Origin: Undaria pinnatifida
Taxonomy: Eukaryota; Sar; Phaeophyceae; Laminariales; Alariaceae
Assembly (NCBI GenBank): GCA_012845835.1
Contig: JABAKD010000004.1
Location: forward strand, 7,882,409-7,946,408
DNA length: 64,000 bases
Direction of reading: 5' to 3'
Shown piece after piece: positions 32,367 through 43,400 of the stretch. The notes beneath the pieces are model-generated. The model was not told the origin of the DNA and made no database searches. It saw only the letters and a list, made by a program, of their open reading frames with translations. The translations under genes were made by a program, and so were the position numbers. How positions within the stretch are numbered: position 1 is the first letter of the stretch; every line of letters starts with the position of its first letter.

Positions 32367-34642
32367 ATGACTAGACTGGGCTTCAGTGGGGCGCGTTTCT
32401 TGGCGGCGTTCTGCTTACTGTCTCGGTTAGGTGAATGCAGTACCGATCAGAGCAGCTCCAGTGCCGACTACTCCAACTGTGAGGAACAACTCAGCTCTAT
32501 TGCGGACGGAGTTTGCGACGTTGCCCTCAACACTGCTGCCTGCGGCTTTGACGGGGGCGACTGCTGCGAATGCACCTGCTTTGTCGGAGACGTACTTTGC
32601 GATAAAACTGAACCCGAATATTCTTGCGAGGACCCGGATGCTCCAACCGATTGTGGGCTGACGGCAAGTTCAACAACAAGCTCGACGTCCGCGGTCGAAC
32701 AGTCCGAATGTGAGGGATATGTGCCCCACATCCAAGATGGCTTCTGTGATGCAGCCAACAACAATGCCGCTTGCGGGTTTGACGGGGGCGACTGCTGCGC
32801 TTGCACTTGCGGGGAGGATCTGGAACACCCGTGCGGCGTGGAGGGCGACGGGTTTGATTGCCAAGACCCTGATGTCCCTTCCAACTGCAGTTTGAGCCTC
32901 GGTGGCTGCGACGGGTATACATACAACTTGCAAAATTCGTACTGCAACAGCGATCTAAACAACGCAGAATGCGGCTACGACGGTGGAGATTGCTGCAGGT
33001 GCACGTGTCGGGAATACAGCTCGTACGACGTCTGTGGCTATTATGGCTATGATTGCATCGACCCTCTAATGCTCCCCTTGACTGCGAGAGTGACAGCCCA
33101 ACACCGAGCCCGACTGTATCCGGCTATCCAGGGTGTGCTGGACCTGTTGACAACTTACAAGACGGGAAATGCCACACCAGTCTGAACAACGAAGAGTGCG
33201 GTTATGACGGTGGGGATTGCTGCGAGTGCACGTGCAACGACGGCACTAACTACGCTTATTGTGGGTACTATGGCTATGACTGCATTGACCCGAATGCGTC
33301 GCGTGAATGCGAGGTGGAAACTGAAATTCCAACCCCGAGCCCCACGGTACCCGGCTACCCCGGCTGTGTTGGGTCTGGTACCAGTCTGCAAGACTCCTAC
33401 TGCAACAGCGATCTGAACAACGAGGAATGCGGTTATGACGGTGGGGATTGCTGCGAGTGCACGTGCGAGGACGGAGCTTACTACTCCTGTGGGTACTCTG
33501 GGTATGACTGCATTGATCCGAGTGCTCCTAGTGAATGCGAGCTAGAAACAGATAGCCCAACACCGAGCCCGACTGTATCCGGCTACCCCGGGTGTGGTGG
33601 ACCTGTTGACAACTTACAAGACGGGAAATGCCACACCAGTCTGAACAACGAAGAGTGCGGTTATGACGGTGGGGATTGCTGCGAGTGCACGTGCAACGAC
33701 GGCACTAACTACGCTTATTGTGGGTACTATGGCTATGACTGCATTGACCCGAATGCGTCGCGTGAATGCGAGGTGGAAACTGAAATTCCAACCCCGAGCC
33801 CCACGGTACCCGGCTACCCCGGCTGTGTTGGGTCTGGTACCAGTCTGCAAGACTCCTACTGCAACAGCGATCTGAACAACGAGGAATGCGGTTATGACGG
33901 TGGGGATTGCTGCGAGTGCACGTGCGAGGACGGAGCTTACTACTCTTGTGGGTACTATGGGTATGACTGCATTGATCCGAGTGCTCCCAGTGAATGCGAG
34001 CTGGAAACTGACATTCCCACACCGAGCCCGACGATATACGGTTACCCCGGATGCGGCGGGTCAGCTTACGAGTTTCGAAATTCGTACTGCAACAGCGATC
34101 TGAACAACGAGGAATGCGGCTATGACGGTGGGGATTGCTGCGTGTGCACGTGTGAGGACGACGGGTACTCCACTTGCGGGTATTATGGCTATGCCTGCAT
34201 TGACCCGAGCGCTCCACGCGAATGTGATCTCGAAACCGACAGTCTAACTTCAAGCCCTTCTGAAGGGGATCACGACGAATGCCATGCCCAGGTGTCGTAT
34301 ATTTCGGACGGACTGTGTAACGCCGTGACGAATACGGAGGCGTGTGGGTGGGACGGGGGTGACTGCTGTGAGTGCACGTGCACCGATAACACCTACGTAT
34401 GCGGCGCAGTTGGGTACAACTGTCTCGATCCGGTCGGAGCCGATGGTTGCCCTCAACCGACGGCAGCCCCAGCCCACGAACAAGCGGGGTTCGAGGACAC
34501 ATCTGTCCCAGACACCTCCTATACCACTGCGGAGGTTGGCGGCGTAGTTACTATTGCTGTAGCTGGGTTTGTTGGTGTTGGGGTTGCTATCGTGGGTGGT
34601 CTTGTATATGCCCGCCAGCAGTGTCAAGCTTGTGTGTCGTAG
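32367..34642 (+). CDS. Lin-12/Notch-repeat (LNR) type I membrane protein, one frameshift
   Basis: Function is unknown. LNR modules are small calcium-binding, three-disulfide folds found in Notch and other extracellular proteins, so a cell-surface or wall-facing role is inferred. The start at 32367 gives a signal peptide (hydrophobic FLAAFCLLSRL, likely cut near GECS). Nine modules of the form C-x6-DG-x-C-x4-N-x3-CG-x-DGGDCC-x-CTC follow, joined by PTPSPT-type linkers. A C-terminal transmembrane helix (VTIAVAGFVGVGVAIVGGLVY) and a ten-residue tail end it. The frame shifts once: modules 1-3 read in one frame to 33065, modules 4-9 in another. Total length is one base short of 759 codons, so a one-base deletion within 33060-33065 explains it. 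It could be a real mutation or a sequencing error. No intron is seen. Confidence 0.85.
33095..34012 (+). repeat. 459-bp near-identical internal duplication in the LNR gene
   Basis: 33095-33553 and 33554-34012 are almost identical (exactly 153 codons apart) and each encodes two LNR modules plus linkers. The reading frame is kept across the join. The surrounding modules are more diverged, so the duplication or a gene-conversion event is recent. Confidence 0.9.
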
Positions 34643-35195
34643 ACGTATATAATAAGCAGTGCGTGAAACGTTGCTCTTCTACACCAATGCGCAGGACGTG
34701 TCAAGGTTCACCAACTTCGGTGGTAGCGGGTTCTGTTTTGACGCCTCTGTCTTCAGCGGGTCAAACCCACTCGCACAATGCACGTTGCTACCCTCATTAT
34801 TTACGCTCTCGAGCATTTGCATGGTGTGCGTGGCTTTGCGATATGCACCGTTGCCTTGTCGTGAGGCGGATCGATGGAGTAGATAAATCACGGTATCACA
34901 GTGAAAATGGGGGGGTATAATATCACAATACCGTAGCGTTGGTGAAGGATATGTGCAAGAGCCGTAGAAGCAGCGATTACAACCTTCTTGTGCGTTAGAC
35001 TTGGCTCCACGTTCTTCATGCACCCGTTTAAGACACTATGAAGGGTTTGTAGGCTCAGTGCTGCAGCCGTCACCGTTGCTGCGCTTGTGTTTTCCCTTCG
35101 GAAGGGTCAAGCGTGCGTTTTGAAGGCGTAGAAGACACAAGCAAAACGTGAGCCTTGGCCCCATACACACTCCTGGCGTGGGTATATGCTTAATT

Positions 35196-35620
35196 TTTGA
35201 TTGCGGATTGGTAGTCTCGGTGCGGCGGTGATTGTCGTTAGTGTTGTTATATGTGCCCGCCGGAAGTGCCGACCTTGTGTGGGTTGGCGTAAAAGCCGTA
35301 GTTTCAGTACTACTGCTCCTCTGATGAAAAACAGAGAAACTGGTGTTTCGATACAGTCTTACTCGAGAAAAAGGGTGTGTTTGTTACTCTAGCTTCAGTA
35401 TCATAGCTGTCCAATTCCTTATTTTCCCAATGTTGTCTGGGCTAGGTTTCTTGCGGATCTATTTCGAATAGGAGGGTCAGTGCTGTTCAACCTTACGTTT
35501 GGTTCGACACACCTTGCGCGGGCATTTTGCTTTGATGTGGCCGACATGTAGTCTCGGTATTGCGGTGATCATCGATGGTGCTATTGTGTTTGCCCGTCAG
35601 AAGTGAGAAAAATGTGAGTT
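35196..35620 (+). pseudogene. Two relics of the LNR gene 3' end
   Basis: 35200-35290 reads GSLGAAVIVVSVVICARRKC followed by RPCVG, and 35545-35608 reads similarly to VFARQK and a stop. Both resemble the transmembrane helix and tail of the LNR protein (VGGLVYARQQCQACVS). No LNR modules precede them. They look like leftover ends of tandem gene copies. Confidence 0.5.
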
Positions 35621-35756
35621 GTACACGTGTACATATATTGAGTAGAGCCTTGCCCTTCATTGAACAAGCAGGAAGTTTGACGTCCGCATGTTGTGGGCAT
35701 GTATGAAACAGCAACTTTAGCCCCGTGTTTGTGTTAAGAAGCCGAGAGCGTCGAGA

Positions 35757-35904
35757 CTGTGTGTCGTAGATGCACATAAACAACGGCCGAAATCTTGCTT
35801 TTTAATGAAGCATACAGGAGCGTGAAGCAACTGTGTGTCGTAGATGCACATAAACAACGGCCGAACTCTTGCTTTTTTATGAAGCATACAGGAGCGTGAA
35901 GCCC
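35757..35904 (+). repeat. 74-bp tandem duplication
   Basis: ctgtgtgtcgtagatgcaca...gaagcatacaggagcgtgaag occurs at 35757 and again at 35831. The first bases (tgtgtgtcgtag) equal the last codons and stop of the LNR gene at 34632-34642, so this is again LNR 3' sequence. Confidence 0.85.
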
Positions 35905-36034
35905 GCGTACGGTGGGAATGTAAGCAGTGAGTTCAACCGCAGCTTGTTTCCAATCTCCACCAGTGGCTGCTTAAGTTTTTACTCTCGAACGACAGGGGCC
36001 ACCGAGATGGTAAGGGGGGAAGTATTAGGACCTC

Positions 36035-37238
36035 ATGTTCCTGCAGCTCACGGCCTCAACAACTTTGTTTGCCCTATTCGTTGCACACGGCCTCTCGAGT
36101 AATTCGTACATTGTATTTTTTCCTCACGGCTTTTGGTGCGATTCGTTACTTTATTCGTTTTTCGAGTCGCATGGTTTGGGAATCGTTTATGTCATGATGC
36201 GCACCGGCATGAACTCATGCGACACTCGCGTCCTGGTGCGAGGTAAGGGTTATTGGCGTTGCTTTGCCAACCTTGGTAATGAGACGACTCCCGCCCCTAC
36301 CTGTAAGTCGTGCGGAAATCTGACAACGCGTGCGAGGATGGATAACGGTATGAATATACAATGTTCACGTCAAAGTTTCCCGACTGACGGGACTGTCCCT
36401 ACACCAAGGAAAGTAAATTCGATTTGTTCTTTTACCGTACCTATTGTACGTAGGTCATGAGATGATTCACCGGGTGGAATTTCATTTCATATATATAACT
36501 CATTTTTTGAGGTATACAGTACCCCCCATGAGGAACTCCAGATCATTTAGATGCCCCAGCAAACTCCAATGAATGCAAAAAATGCGGTAGAGATTTCCAA
36601 AAGAACCTTGAAACACGTACGTGCTATGAAAGCGGGTTTGACCGGTCATGACCCGTTCTGCCGGTCGCGTCAAGAAGGTTCCAAAATCTTACTGAGAAGA
36701 GTCGGTTCGTGTTCAAAATCTAACCGGTCGATTCAATTCGAGTCGAACCGGGTCGGGTCGGGTCGAGTCGGGTCGGGTCGGGTCGGGCCAAAATACGTTA
36801 CAATCTCATTGGCCGGTTCGGAACACCCTGAGCTGATAAGACCCGATCCGTCCGCGAGAGGTGACCCGACTCGAGAAAATTTCAGGGGTAAGTCGAATCG
36901 ACAGCATCGACCTCAATATCCAGATCAACACTTACAGTAGTTGCTATAAGAAATTTGACACATTGTACAGCTGAGGTATGGCCTTACACGTCTTTTGACC
37001 AAGGTATTTCTGACTGACGGGGCTTCTAAGGAACTATCTAAAATATTTTGCTGCCATTATTTACTGTTAGGCACTGTTTCTTATCTAGCCCCATGGGATT
37101 GACTGTCAGGTTGCGCGTACGACTTTCACAACTATAGTGTTTGGGCGAGATGTAGAGGCCCTATAGAAAGGAGATTCAATAGCTTTTGTTACATCCCTAC
37201 ATACCGTGTTCCAAAATTAACAGGACCAAAAAAAAATT
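36035..37238 (+). other. No convincing gene; zinc-finger-like scrap and GGGTC repeat
   Basis: One frame near 36570-36640 reads ECKKCGRDFQKNLETRTCYE, with a C-x2-C spacing like a zinc-binding finger, but stops follow within ~15 codons. At 36740-36788 there is a (GGGTC)n run with one GAGTC. A 141-codon open frame at 36035-36460 has no recognisable family. Confidence 0.3.
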
Positions 37239-37965
37239 ATAAAAAATGAAAATACAATCCAGCTGTGAGATCAAATATTTTGTCGAAACTCATCTTTGCA
37301 AGCTGTGTGTGATACTCCGATCGCGCGTATTACGGGTTGTGTGTCCTCATTAAGGATATAGGTCGGCGACTCCCCTTGCAACTAGAGTGTAGCTATCATG
37401 GTCATCAGGGTGATGTTCCTCAGTCTGTGCGCGGAAACTATAAAACCCGTTTCTGAGGGGGACAAAATCTCACAGATGTGGAGGGAAATGTATCCGTTTA
37501 TCAAGTGAATCCTGTAAGTCGAATAACCTGTGAGGGGGGGGCGGAGTTTTGAAGGACGTGGGGCCTGGTTTCGATCAAAAGCGAGCGGGGTTGGAGGGGG
37601 GGGGGGGGGGGCGGACGGGCGGGCAATTTGTGCGTGTAAGCTATAATTAATTTCAAGGGAATAAGTCGGACGGTTTTGGAAAACAAAAATAACAATAATA
37701 TACACCAGCTCTGGGATCGGAATTTCCGTCGAAAACCTCATATATGCAAGCTGTGTGTGATACTCCGATCGCGCGTGTTACTGGGATTGCTTGTGTCCTC
37801 AATAATGATATAGGTCGGCGACCCCCCTTAAAACTACTTTGTACGAGGGGGTGTTGACCAATTTGAGCGCGGAAACTGTGAAACCCGTTCTTAAGGGGTA
37901 CAAATTTCAACGGCTGTAGAATGCACCAGCTTTTAGTATCCTGTCGCCGAGAGGCAGGAAAAAGG
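37239..37965 (+). mobile_element. Two tandem CAGCTGTGAG-terminus repeats
   Basis: Copy one starts at 37239 (aaatacaatccagctgtgag) and runs through the G-rich core (17 or so G at 37585-37611) to about 37680. Copy two starts near 37703 with a mutated end (caccagctctgggatcgg) and runs to about 37965. Both are in the + orientation, head to tail. Confidence 0.75.
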
Positions 37966-38041
37966 GGGGATAGGTCGAACAAATGTATGGGAGATAGGAG
38001 CTCACTGCGCGCGTGATGATAGTAGGCGATGGTGGGGGCGG

Positions 38042-38062
38042 CGGGGGGGGGGGGGGGGGGGG
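38042..38062 (+). repeat. 20-base G homopolymer
   Basis: A long G-run lies immediately left of the LINE 3' end. An assembly join here is possible. Confidence 0.8.
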
Positions 38063-38065
38063 ATA

Positions 38066-40433
38066 CTCAGTTTGTGCGTGTCTGTAGTCGTATTTCCATA
38101 GACCCTCGCACCCCTACTATGCCGTGACGGAGCACGTCGGGTTTGCACCGATCAGGCCGGCATCGTGTGCACGAAGCTCAAAGCGCCGTGAGGTGTTCGG
38201 CGAGTCGCATGAAGGGTGAACTGCATCCTTCGAAAAACCGCTCGTAAGACGGACTTAGGAACCTTGTGCCTACTTTCTTGCGTATGGCAGCGCCAATGAG
38301 ATACTTTGTTTTCTGGTGTGACCACGCCAGGGAGAGCAATGGGTATTACTATACAACTGCCTTACCATGTTCACACTACGTGATGCGACCATTCCTCTAG
38401 TGAGGGGGCAGGGGGAGGGTACTCATTTGTTGCTTGCCTTGGTCATTTGCACATTGACCACGCATCCTTTTCCAGACGGAGCACCGTTCCTACTCCTATT
38501 AGAGACACCTCCAACCGTTGAGTGCTCATTACGCTTCTTCCATACACTGCATAGAAACTGTTTGCATATCTTATCCCCGTCCTGTTTCGCCGTCTGCGGT
38601 CATCTCCTCTAGCGCATCCCGTTCCTCCTTGTTAATTTCACATTCTCCTACTGTGTGAGTCCTAATTTCTATTGTTGTGCCACAGTGTCACACGGGCACG
38701 TATTTGTAGCCACGTCCTCCTCGTCCCGACTACTGGTGTATCTGTGTATCTCGTTATTCTTGCTGGTAGGTCTAGGTCCCCTAAACGAAATCGCAACTTG
38801 AGCTGTTTCGCGTAGTCCATTGGGCCGGGCAGATACGCTTTCATTCCATATCTTCCCTCAACATCCCGTATATATCTCTAAGTGCTTCTCCTCTTTTACC
38901 ATATTTTGTGGCACTCACCTTGCCCTTTCTTCTATTCTTTCTTTTTCTTCCGCCAAACGTATCTGTAAACAGCACCTATTCTTGGTCTCTCCCTATATCC
39001 TTCCGTCCAGCTTGCCATTTTGATAGTTTCTCCTATAGATTAGAGCATTATCCATCACCTATGGCTGGCAATCTCTTTGCTGGTATATTACTTTATATAA
39101 ATTGATGTTTCAAATTTCTCACGTCTCTATTTGTTTTAAGTGGGTGCATTCCTTGTTCTCCTTTTAATACTGTATTACTCGTCGTACTTGAGCATCTTTG
39201 TATTTTTTTTGGCTGCCGTTATCTGTATTGTTTCCAGTTGTTCGGCGAACTTCGTGTTCCCTTGCCATACTTCTCCTGCGTAATCTAACATTGGTACAAT
39301 CATATTCATCAGAACATATATTTCAATTCCAGCGTCAAAGTGCGGGTCTGCTAGGATCGCATCCATCGTGCCTACTTGTGATTTACCCTTTCTTATTAAT
39401 TTTGCTATGTATGTGTTGTGAAGGAGTCGTGGTGCCGGATGTTGGGAGGTGCATCCCAAGAGCAGTCCTTTGAGATTTCTACGCCACCGCACGTGTAGTT
39501 GCCTACGGTCGGTTATTCATCTTCTCCCCATTTCCATTTGAAATGCACTATTCGATTCATCTTATTATCTTCGTTACATACAACTACTTACTGCTCATTT
39601 TTTCACGGTCGCTGTCACTCTCCATTTCCTAGTGTACTGTAGTGCTTCCTCGGTCTGTTTCTGCAATCCTTCGGGTGTTTCTAATATCCCCACGAAATCA
39701 TCCGCAAATATCAACCCCGACACCGTATCTTCTCCCATCGTGACTCCTTGCTTTGCTGCTTCGACTGCTACTATCATGTCATAAATATATATACCGTGAA
39801 TAGATTAGGTGATAATGTTCATCCCTGTGCAACTCTATGTAAACGATCAACATATTTGGATATTTCCGCGTCCAGCATCACAGACCTTCTCGCACATTCC
39901 GTCGCCTTTTTCATAATTCACCACATCTTTCCTCTGATCCAAAGTTCCCACGTTTTTTTCTGCAATCTATTCCTCCATGGACTGATTCTACGATACCCCC
40001 TTTCAAAACCAGCGACTTTCTTTGATGAACGTTCCCATGGCTGCTCGACACGAGGGAGAATGTTATTAACAAAGGGTCTCCACATATTTCTTGTGTGCAA
40101 AGGTCAATCGAACGATGGCGTCGGGGTTTCAAAGACACCGTATTTCAGGAGATATGACCGGGAGTTGGTTTGGAAACCGGCGATTTCGTTAAATATTAGT
40201 TGGGGGTGCTACCGTAGAACGACCCCATGCTGTGTCATAGGCATTCTGTACATCTAGGAAGAAAGAGTATGTCGTTAGCCCGACGTCTTTCCTACCTTGA
40301 AAGATATTGCCTAATGTATGTGTACACATGGTCTACGAAACTTCGATTTGGCCTAAACTCTGCTTGCCCTTCGCTTTGTTTTTCGTCCTTGTCCAACATT
40401 GTTTCCATTCTATCGTTAAAAATCTTACAGATC
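38066..40433 (-). pseudogene. LINE (non-LTR retrotransposon) RT region, decayed
   Basis: On the minus strand the RT blocks appear in order. AEFRPNRSFVDHVYT comes first (near 40370-40320), then the palm aspartate in FFLDVQNAYDTAWG (40262-40222). GLIFADDFVGILETPEGLQK follows (FADD at 39698-39709), then thumb/C-terminal GKSQVGTMDAILADPHFD (39380-39330) and MDYAKQLKLRFRLGDLDLP (38822-38760). Many stops and shifts interrupt it, and part of the palm (39750-40200) is badly eroded. The 3' UTR (38066-38360) matches 49990-50350. The 5' half is missing and the copy abuts a 25-base G-run. No endonuclease domain is visible. Confidence 0.8.
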
Positions 40434-40458
40434 GGGGGGGGGGGGGGGGGGGGGGGGG
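40434..40458 (+). repeat. 25-base G homopolymer
   Basis: It bounds the LINE fragment on its 5' side. A second G-run follows at 40622-40633. Confidence 0.85.
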
Positions 40459-43400
40459 TTATTGCAAGTCAAAGACTCCAATAAAATAAAGCTACTGGAT
40501 GGATGGCTCGAAAGGTAAATTAATGATGTCACCTGTCAGGTATTGTCAATATCTCTGGCGGATTTGAGTTCTGGTTGGGCGGGGGGAAGCGGAGGGGGTT
40601 GTGGGGGTGGATGGGCTGTTAGGGGGGGGGGGGGCGGAGGTGTATGGGAACAAAATATTCTGCCTGCATTATGCAGATGCCCAATATTTCAAAGACAAAG
40701 TACGAAGTGGCTGGGAGCAAAAAAACTACTGCATTATATAATATACTGTTTAATGATTCAGTCCAGTAACTACTGAGGAAGAACGTACTGTTTGTGGCGC
40801 CTCTACATACAAAGAGTTCTCCACCCCACCCGTCCACCGACCTTGGGAGCAACGAAAGTCCACCACAATCAATAACACAATGGCCTAGGCATACGCCGGA
40901 AAATACAACACGTTCCAACGATGTCGGGCCGATGCCTGAGTTTAGGAGCCTCATCTGCCACAACCGATGGCGGCAAAACTGATACCCCGATCGTGTTAGT
41001 CGTCCAACTCATTCCACGGCGGGGTGCAGCAGACGTTTCTCAGCTGTTTCTCAGCTCATAACTTGAGGAGCTCAGTATTTCACCCGAAACATGACTTCGG
41101 AGGCATTCGTTCGCGTAATCCAACGAATTCTTCTAGGAGCGAGCCATAAAACGAACATGCTCGTGAAAACATCAGACTAGCCGGTAGTTTCTAACTTGGG
41201 GGAGTTGAACTGGCCAGAAATGTTAGGCCAAAACCATGCAACCACTACCGTGGGATGACTCGTCTTCTCGCGTATATGACGCACGTGCGGCTTGCTATAC
41301 AGCGAGCGTTGACTCAAACAGAATGAAGCACACACAGACATAAGATGTGTTCGTCGCCGAACGCTGCTCGTAGGCCTCGTTCGTTGTACCAATGATCGAT
41401 CTGGCTGTACACATTTGTAGCATGAGGGTTTAGGTTACTTACTGGCCAGACGAAAACCAAGGGGCCCGCACCGCTGGTTATTTAGGTCGTCTCATCTTCC
41501 GTTTGAGCTCCTCAGTTTCGCATGAAACACGGGCATGTTTCGAGGCTCTGTCTCTGCTCTTAGAGTTTGTGGCTCTGAATTTTCTGTTAAGATCACTTGT
41601 CAAGAAGAAAGAAGGCGGTTTGAAAGTGACGATTATGTGGCCAAAATATTGAAACGAAGGAGAGAATCAGCAGAAGGAAGGGTTTGTGATGGTGTATAAG
41701 GAAGTGAAGGAAGTAGTGGGCGTAGGGAGGACCGTCGTCTAATCAATGCGGCACAATTCCCATGCTACGGGCAGATGTAATCTATACGGGTTATCATACT
41801 CACCGATAAACCGCCTATAGTAGAGTTCCTTGCAATATTCCCTGCAACGTTCCCCGATACGTATGGTGGGGAGTTAGAACAACCTCAATATGCAAAACAC
41901 AGACGGCAAGTGATATACCGAGTTTCCCCGCATATTGTATTTCTCTACGTCTAAAACAAGATACTAAGATTACTCTAGGTAGTGACGCTACGAACCAAAC
42001 ATTTAATAATGGACTGCAGAGTTTAGTTCCAATATGCCCCCTGTGATGAGAAGTCAGTTGGTAGAGGAAGTTCATACTCAGAAGAACAAGCGCAAGTGAT
42101 GCGCCATCTTCAGACCTTTGTGTATGGACAGCGGGAACATGATGTAACCGTATCAGTTAGACAATCAAAATGCGAATGGAACACCATATTCAGATCCGTT
42201 GTGTATGCATAGCTGTAATGTGGATGAAATTATGTCACAAAATTCTACGCGTGGGGTAGTTAACATCGAGAAATAATCTAGATAAGACTTGCAGACCAGT
42301 CTGCTGGGTGTCCAACACGCCCCCTGAATTTATACCCAGAGCTACATGGCACCGAAGAAAATAGATTGCGGATACTTGTCCAGAACATCGAAAAAGCGTA
42401 CTATTCAGTTGCATATATGTACGTACGGGCCCAACGAAAGTGTACGAGTACAGATAGTACCGGAATGGACTATGGGTTTAGTCGTATCACAGAAGCTATG
42501 CTCGTGATGCTGTTTTGTTGATCAGTGAGTTATGTCTTAGATAAAGAAAGCGTCAGAACGTATTTGCTGCACTGTTACTACGCCTCCTCAGCTGTCTGCC
42601 AGAGCAAATAGAAAATCGAAGAAAGTCGAAATTGCGGACTTGCCATGTGCCCAGCGCTACACTGCACAGTGCATGCACCAACTATATACATTATGGAGTT
42701 ACCATGTCTTCAGTGCTATACTGTACTGTGCATGAACCACCTGCAATCTAAGAGCACGGTGTGCTCGTATTACCACGGAATACTTGTACTGTACGTACAT
42801 CAGTACAACACAGCTGTACTGCTGCTATCGCTGACTACAGTTGACACGAAACAAAGGTACACTACGTTCATGGGTGCTACTAAAAATAAGCAGTCGCAAA
42901 AACTCAAATGTATTTTCAAGTTGAAGAAACTGCTGTTAATACTCCGAAATGAAAGCCACTTAGAAGCCAAAGAAATAACTCGAAGTCGAGTTCAGTACGT
43001 GATGCGTGTTTCGTGAAAATATACCACCAGTAGTACGTGATGAGACTGCAAAGAAAGTATGCTGAAACAATGGCGACGCAAGTCGAGTACAGCAAAGATG
43101 CGCACCGTGTTGTAAAACAGCATTTTATTAGTACAAATACTGATACTCGTACAGATGCAAAACTAGCTATGCACTGAAAAACAATTTAAGAACGCGAAGA
43201 GAAAAATACTCTCTCCCCAACGCAAAAAAACTAAGGTAATCAAAGGCAAAAACCTTGCTCGCGTTCGTCTTGCTGTTGCTGTTGCTGTTGATGTTGCTGC
43301 CGATGTTGCTGAAAAGACTCGTCATCTCTTGTCGTCGTCGCTTTTGAAGCGCAGGAGAAACTTCGTGCAGATGTCGATGATTTTGCTGCAGATGTTATTG

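Noticed and set aside
36551..36940. 129-codon ORF with Gly-Ser-Gly-Arg-Val repeats
   Set aside because: The repeat is the (GGGTC)n microsatellite; the upstream finger-like scrap is in another frame and too short.
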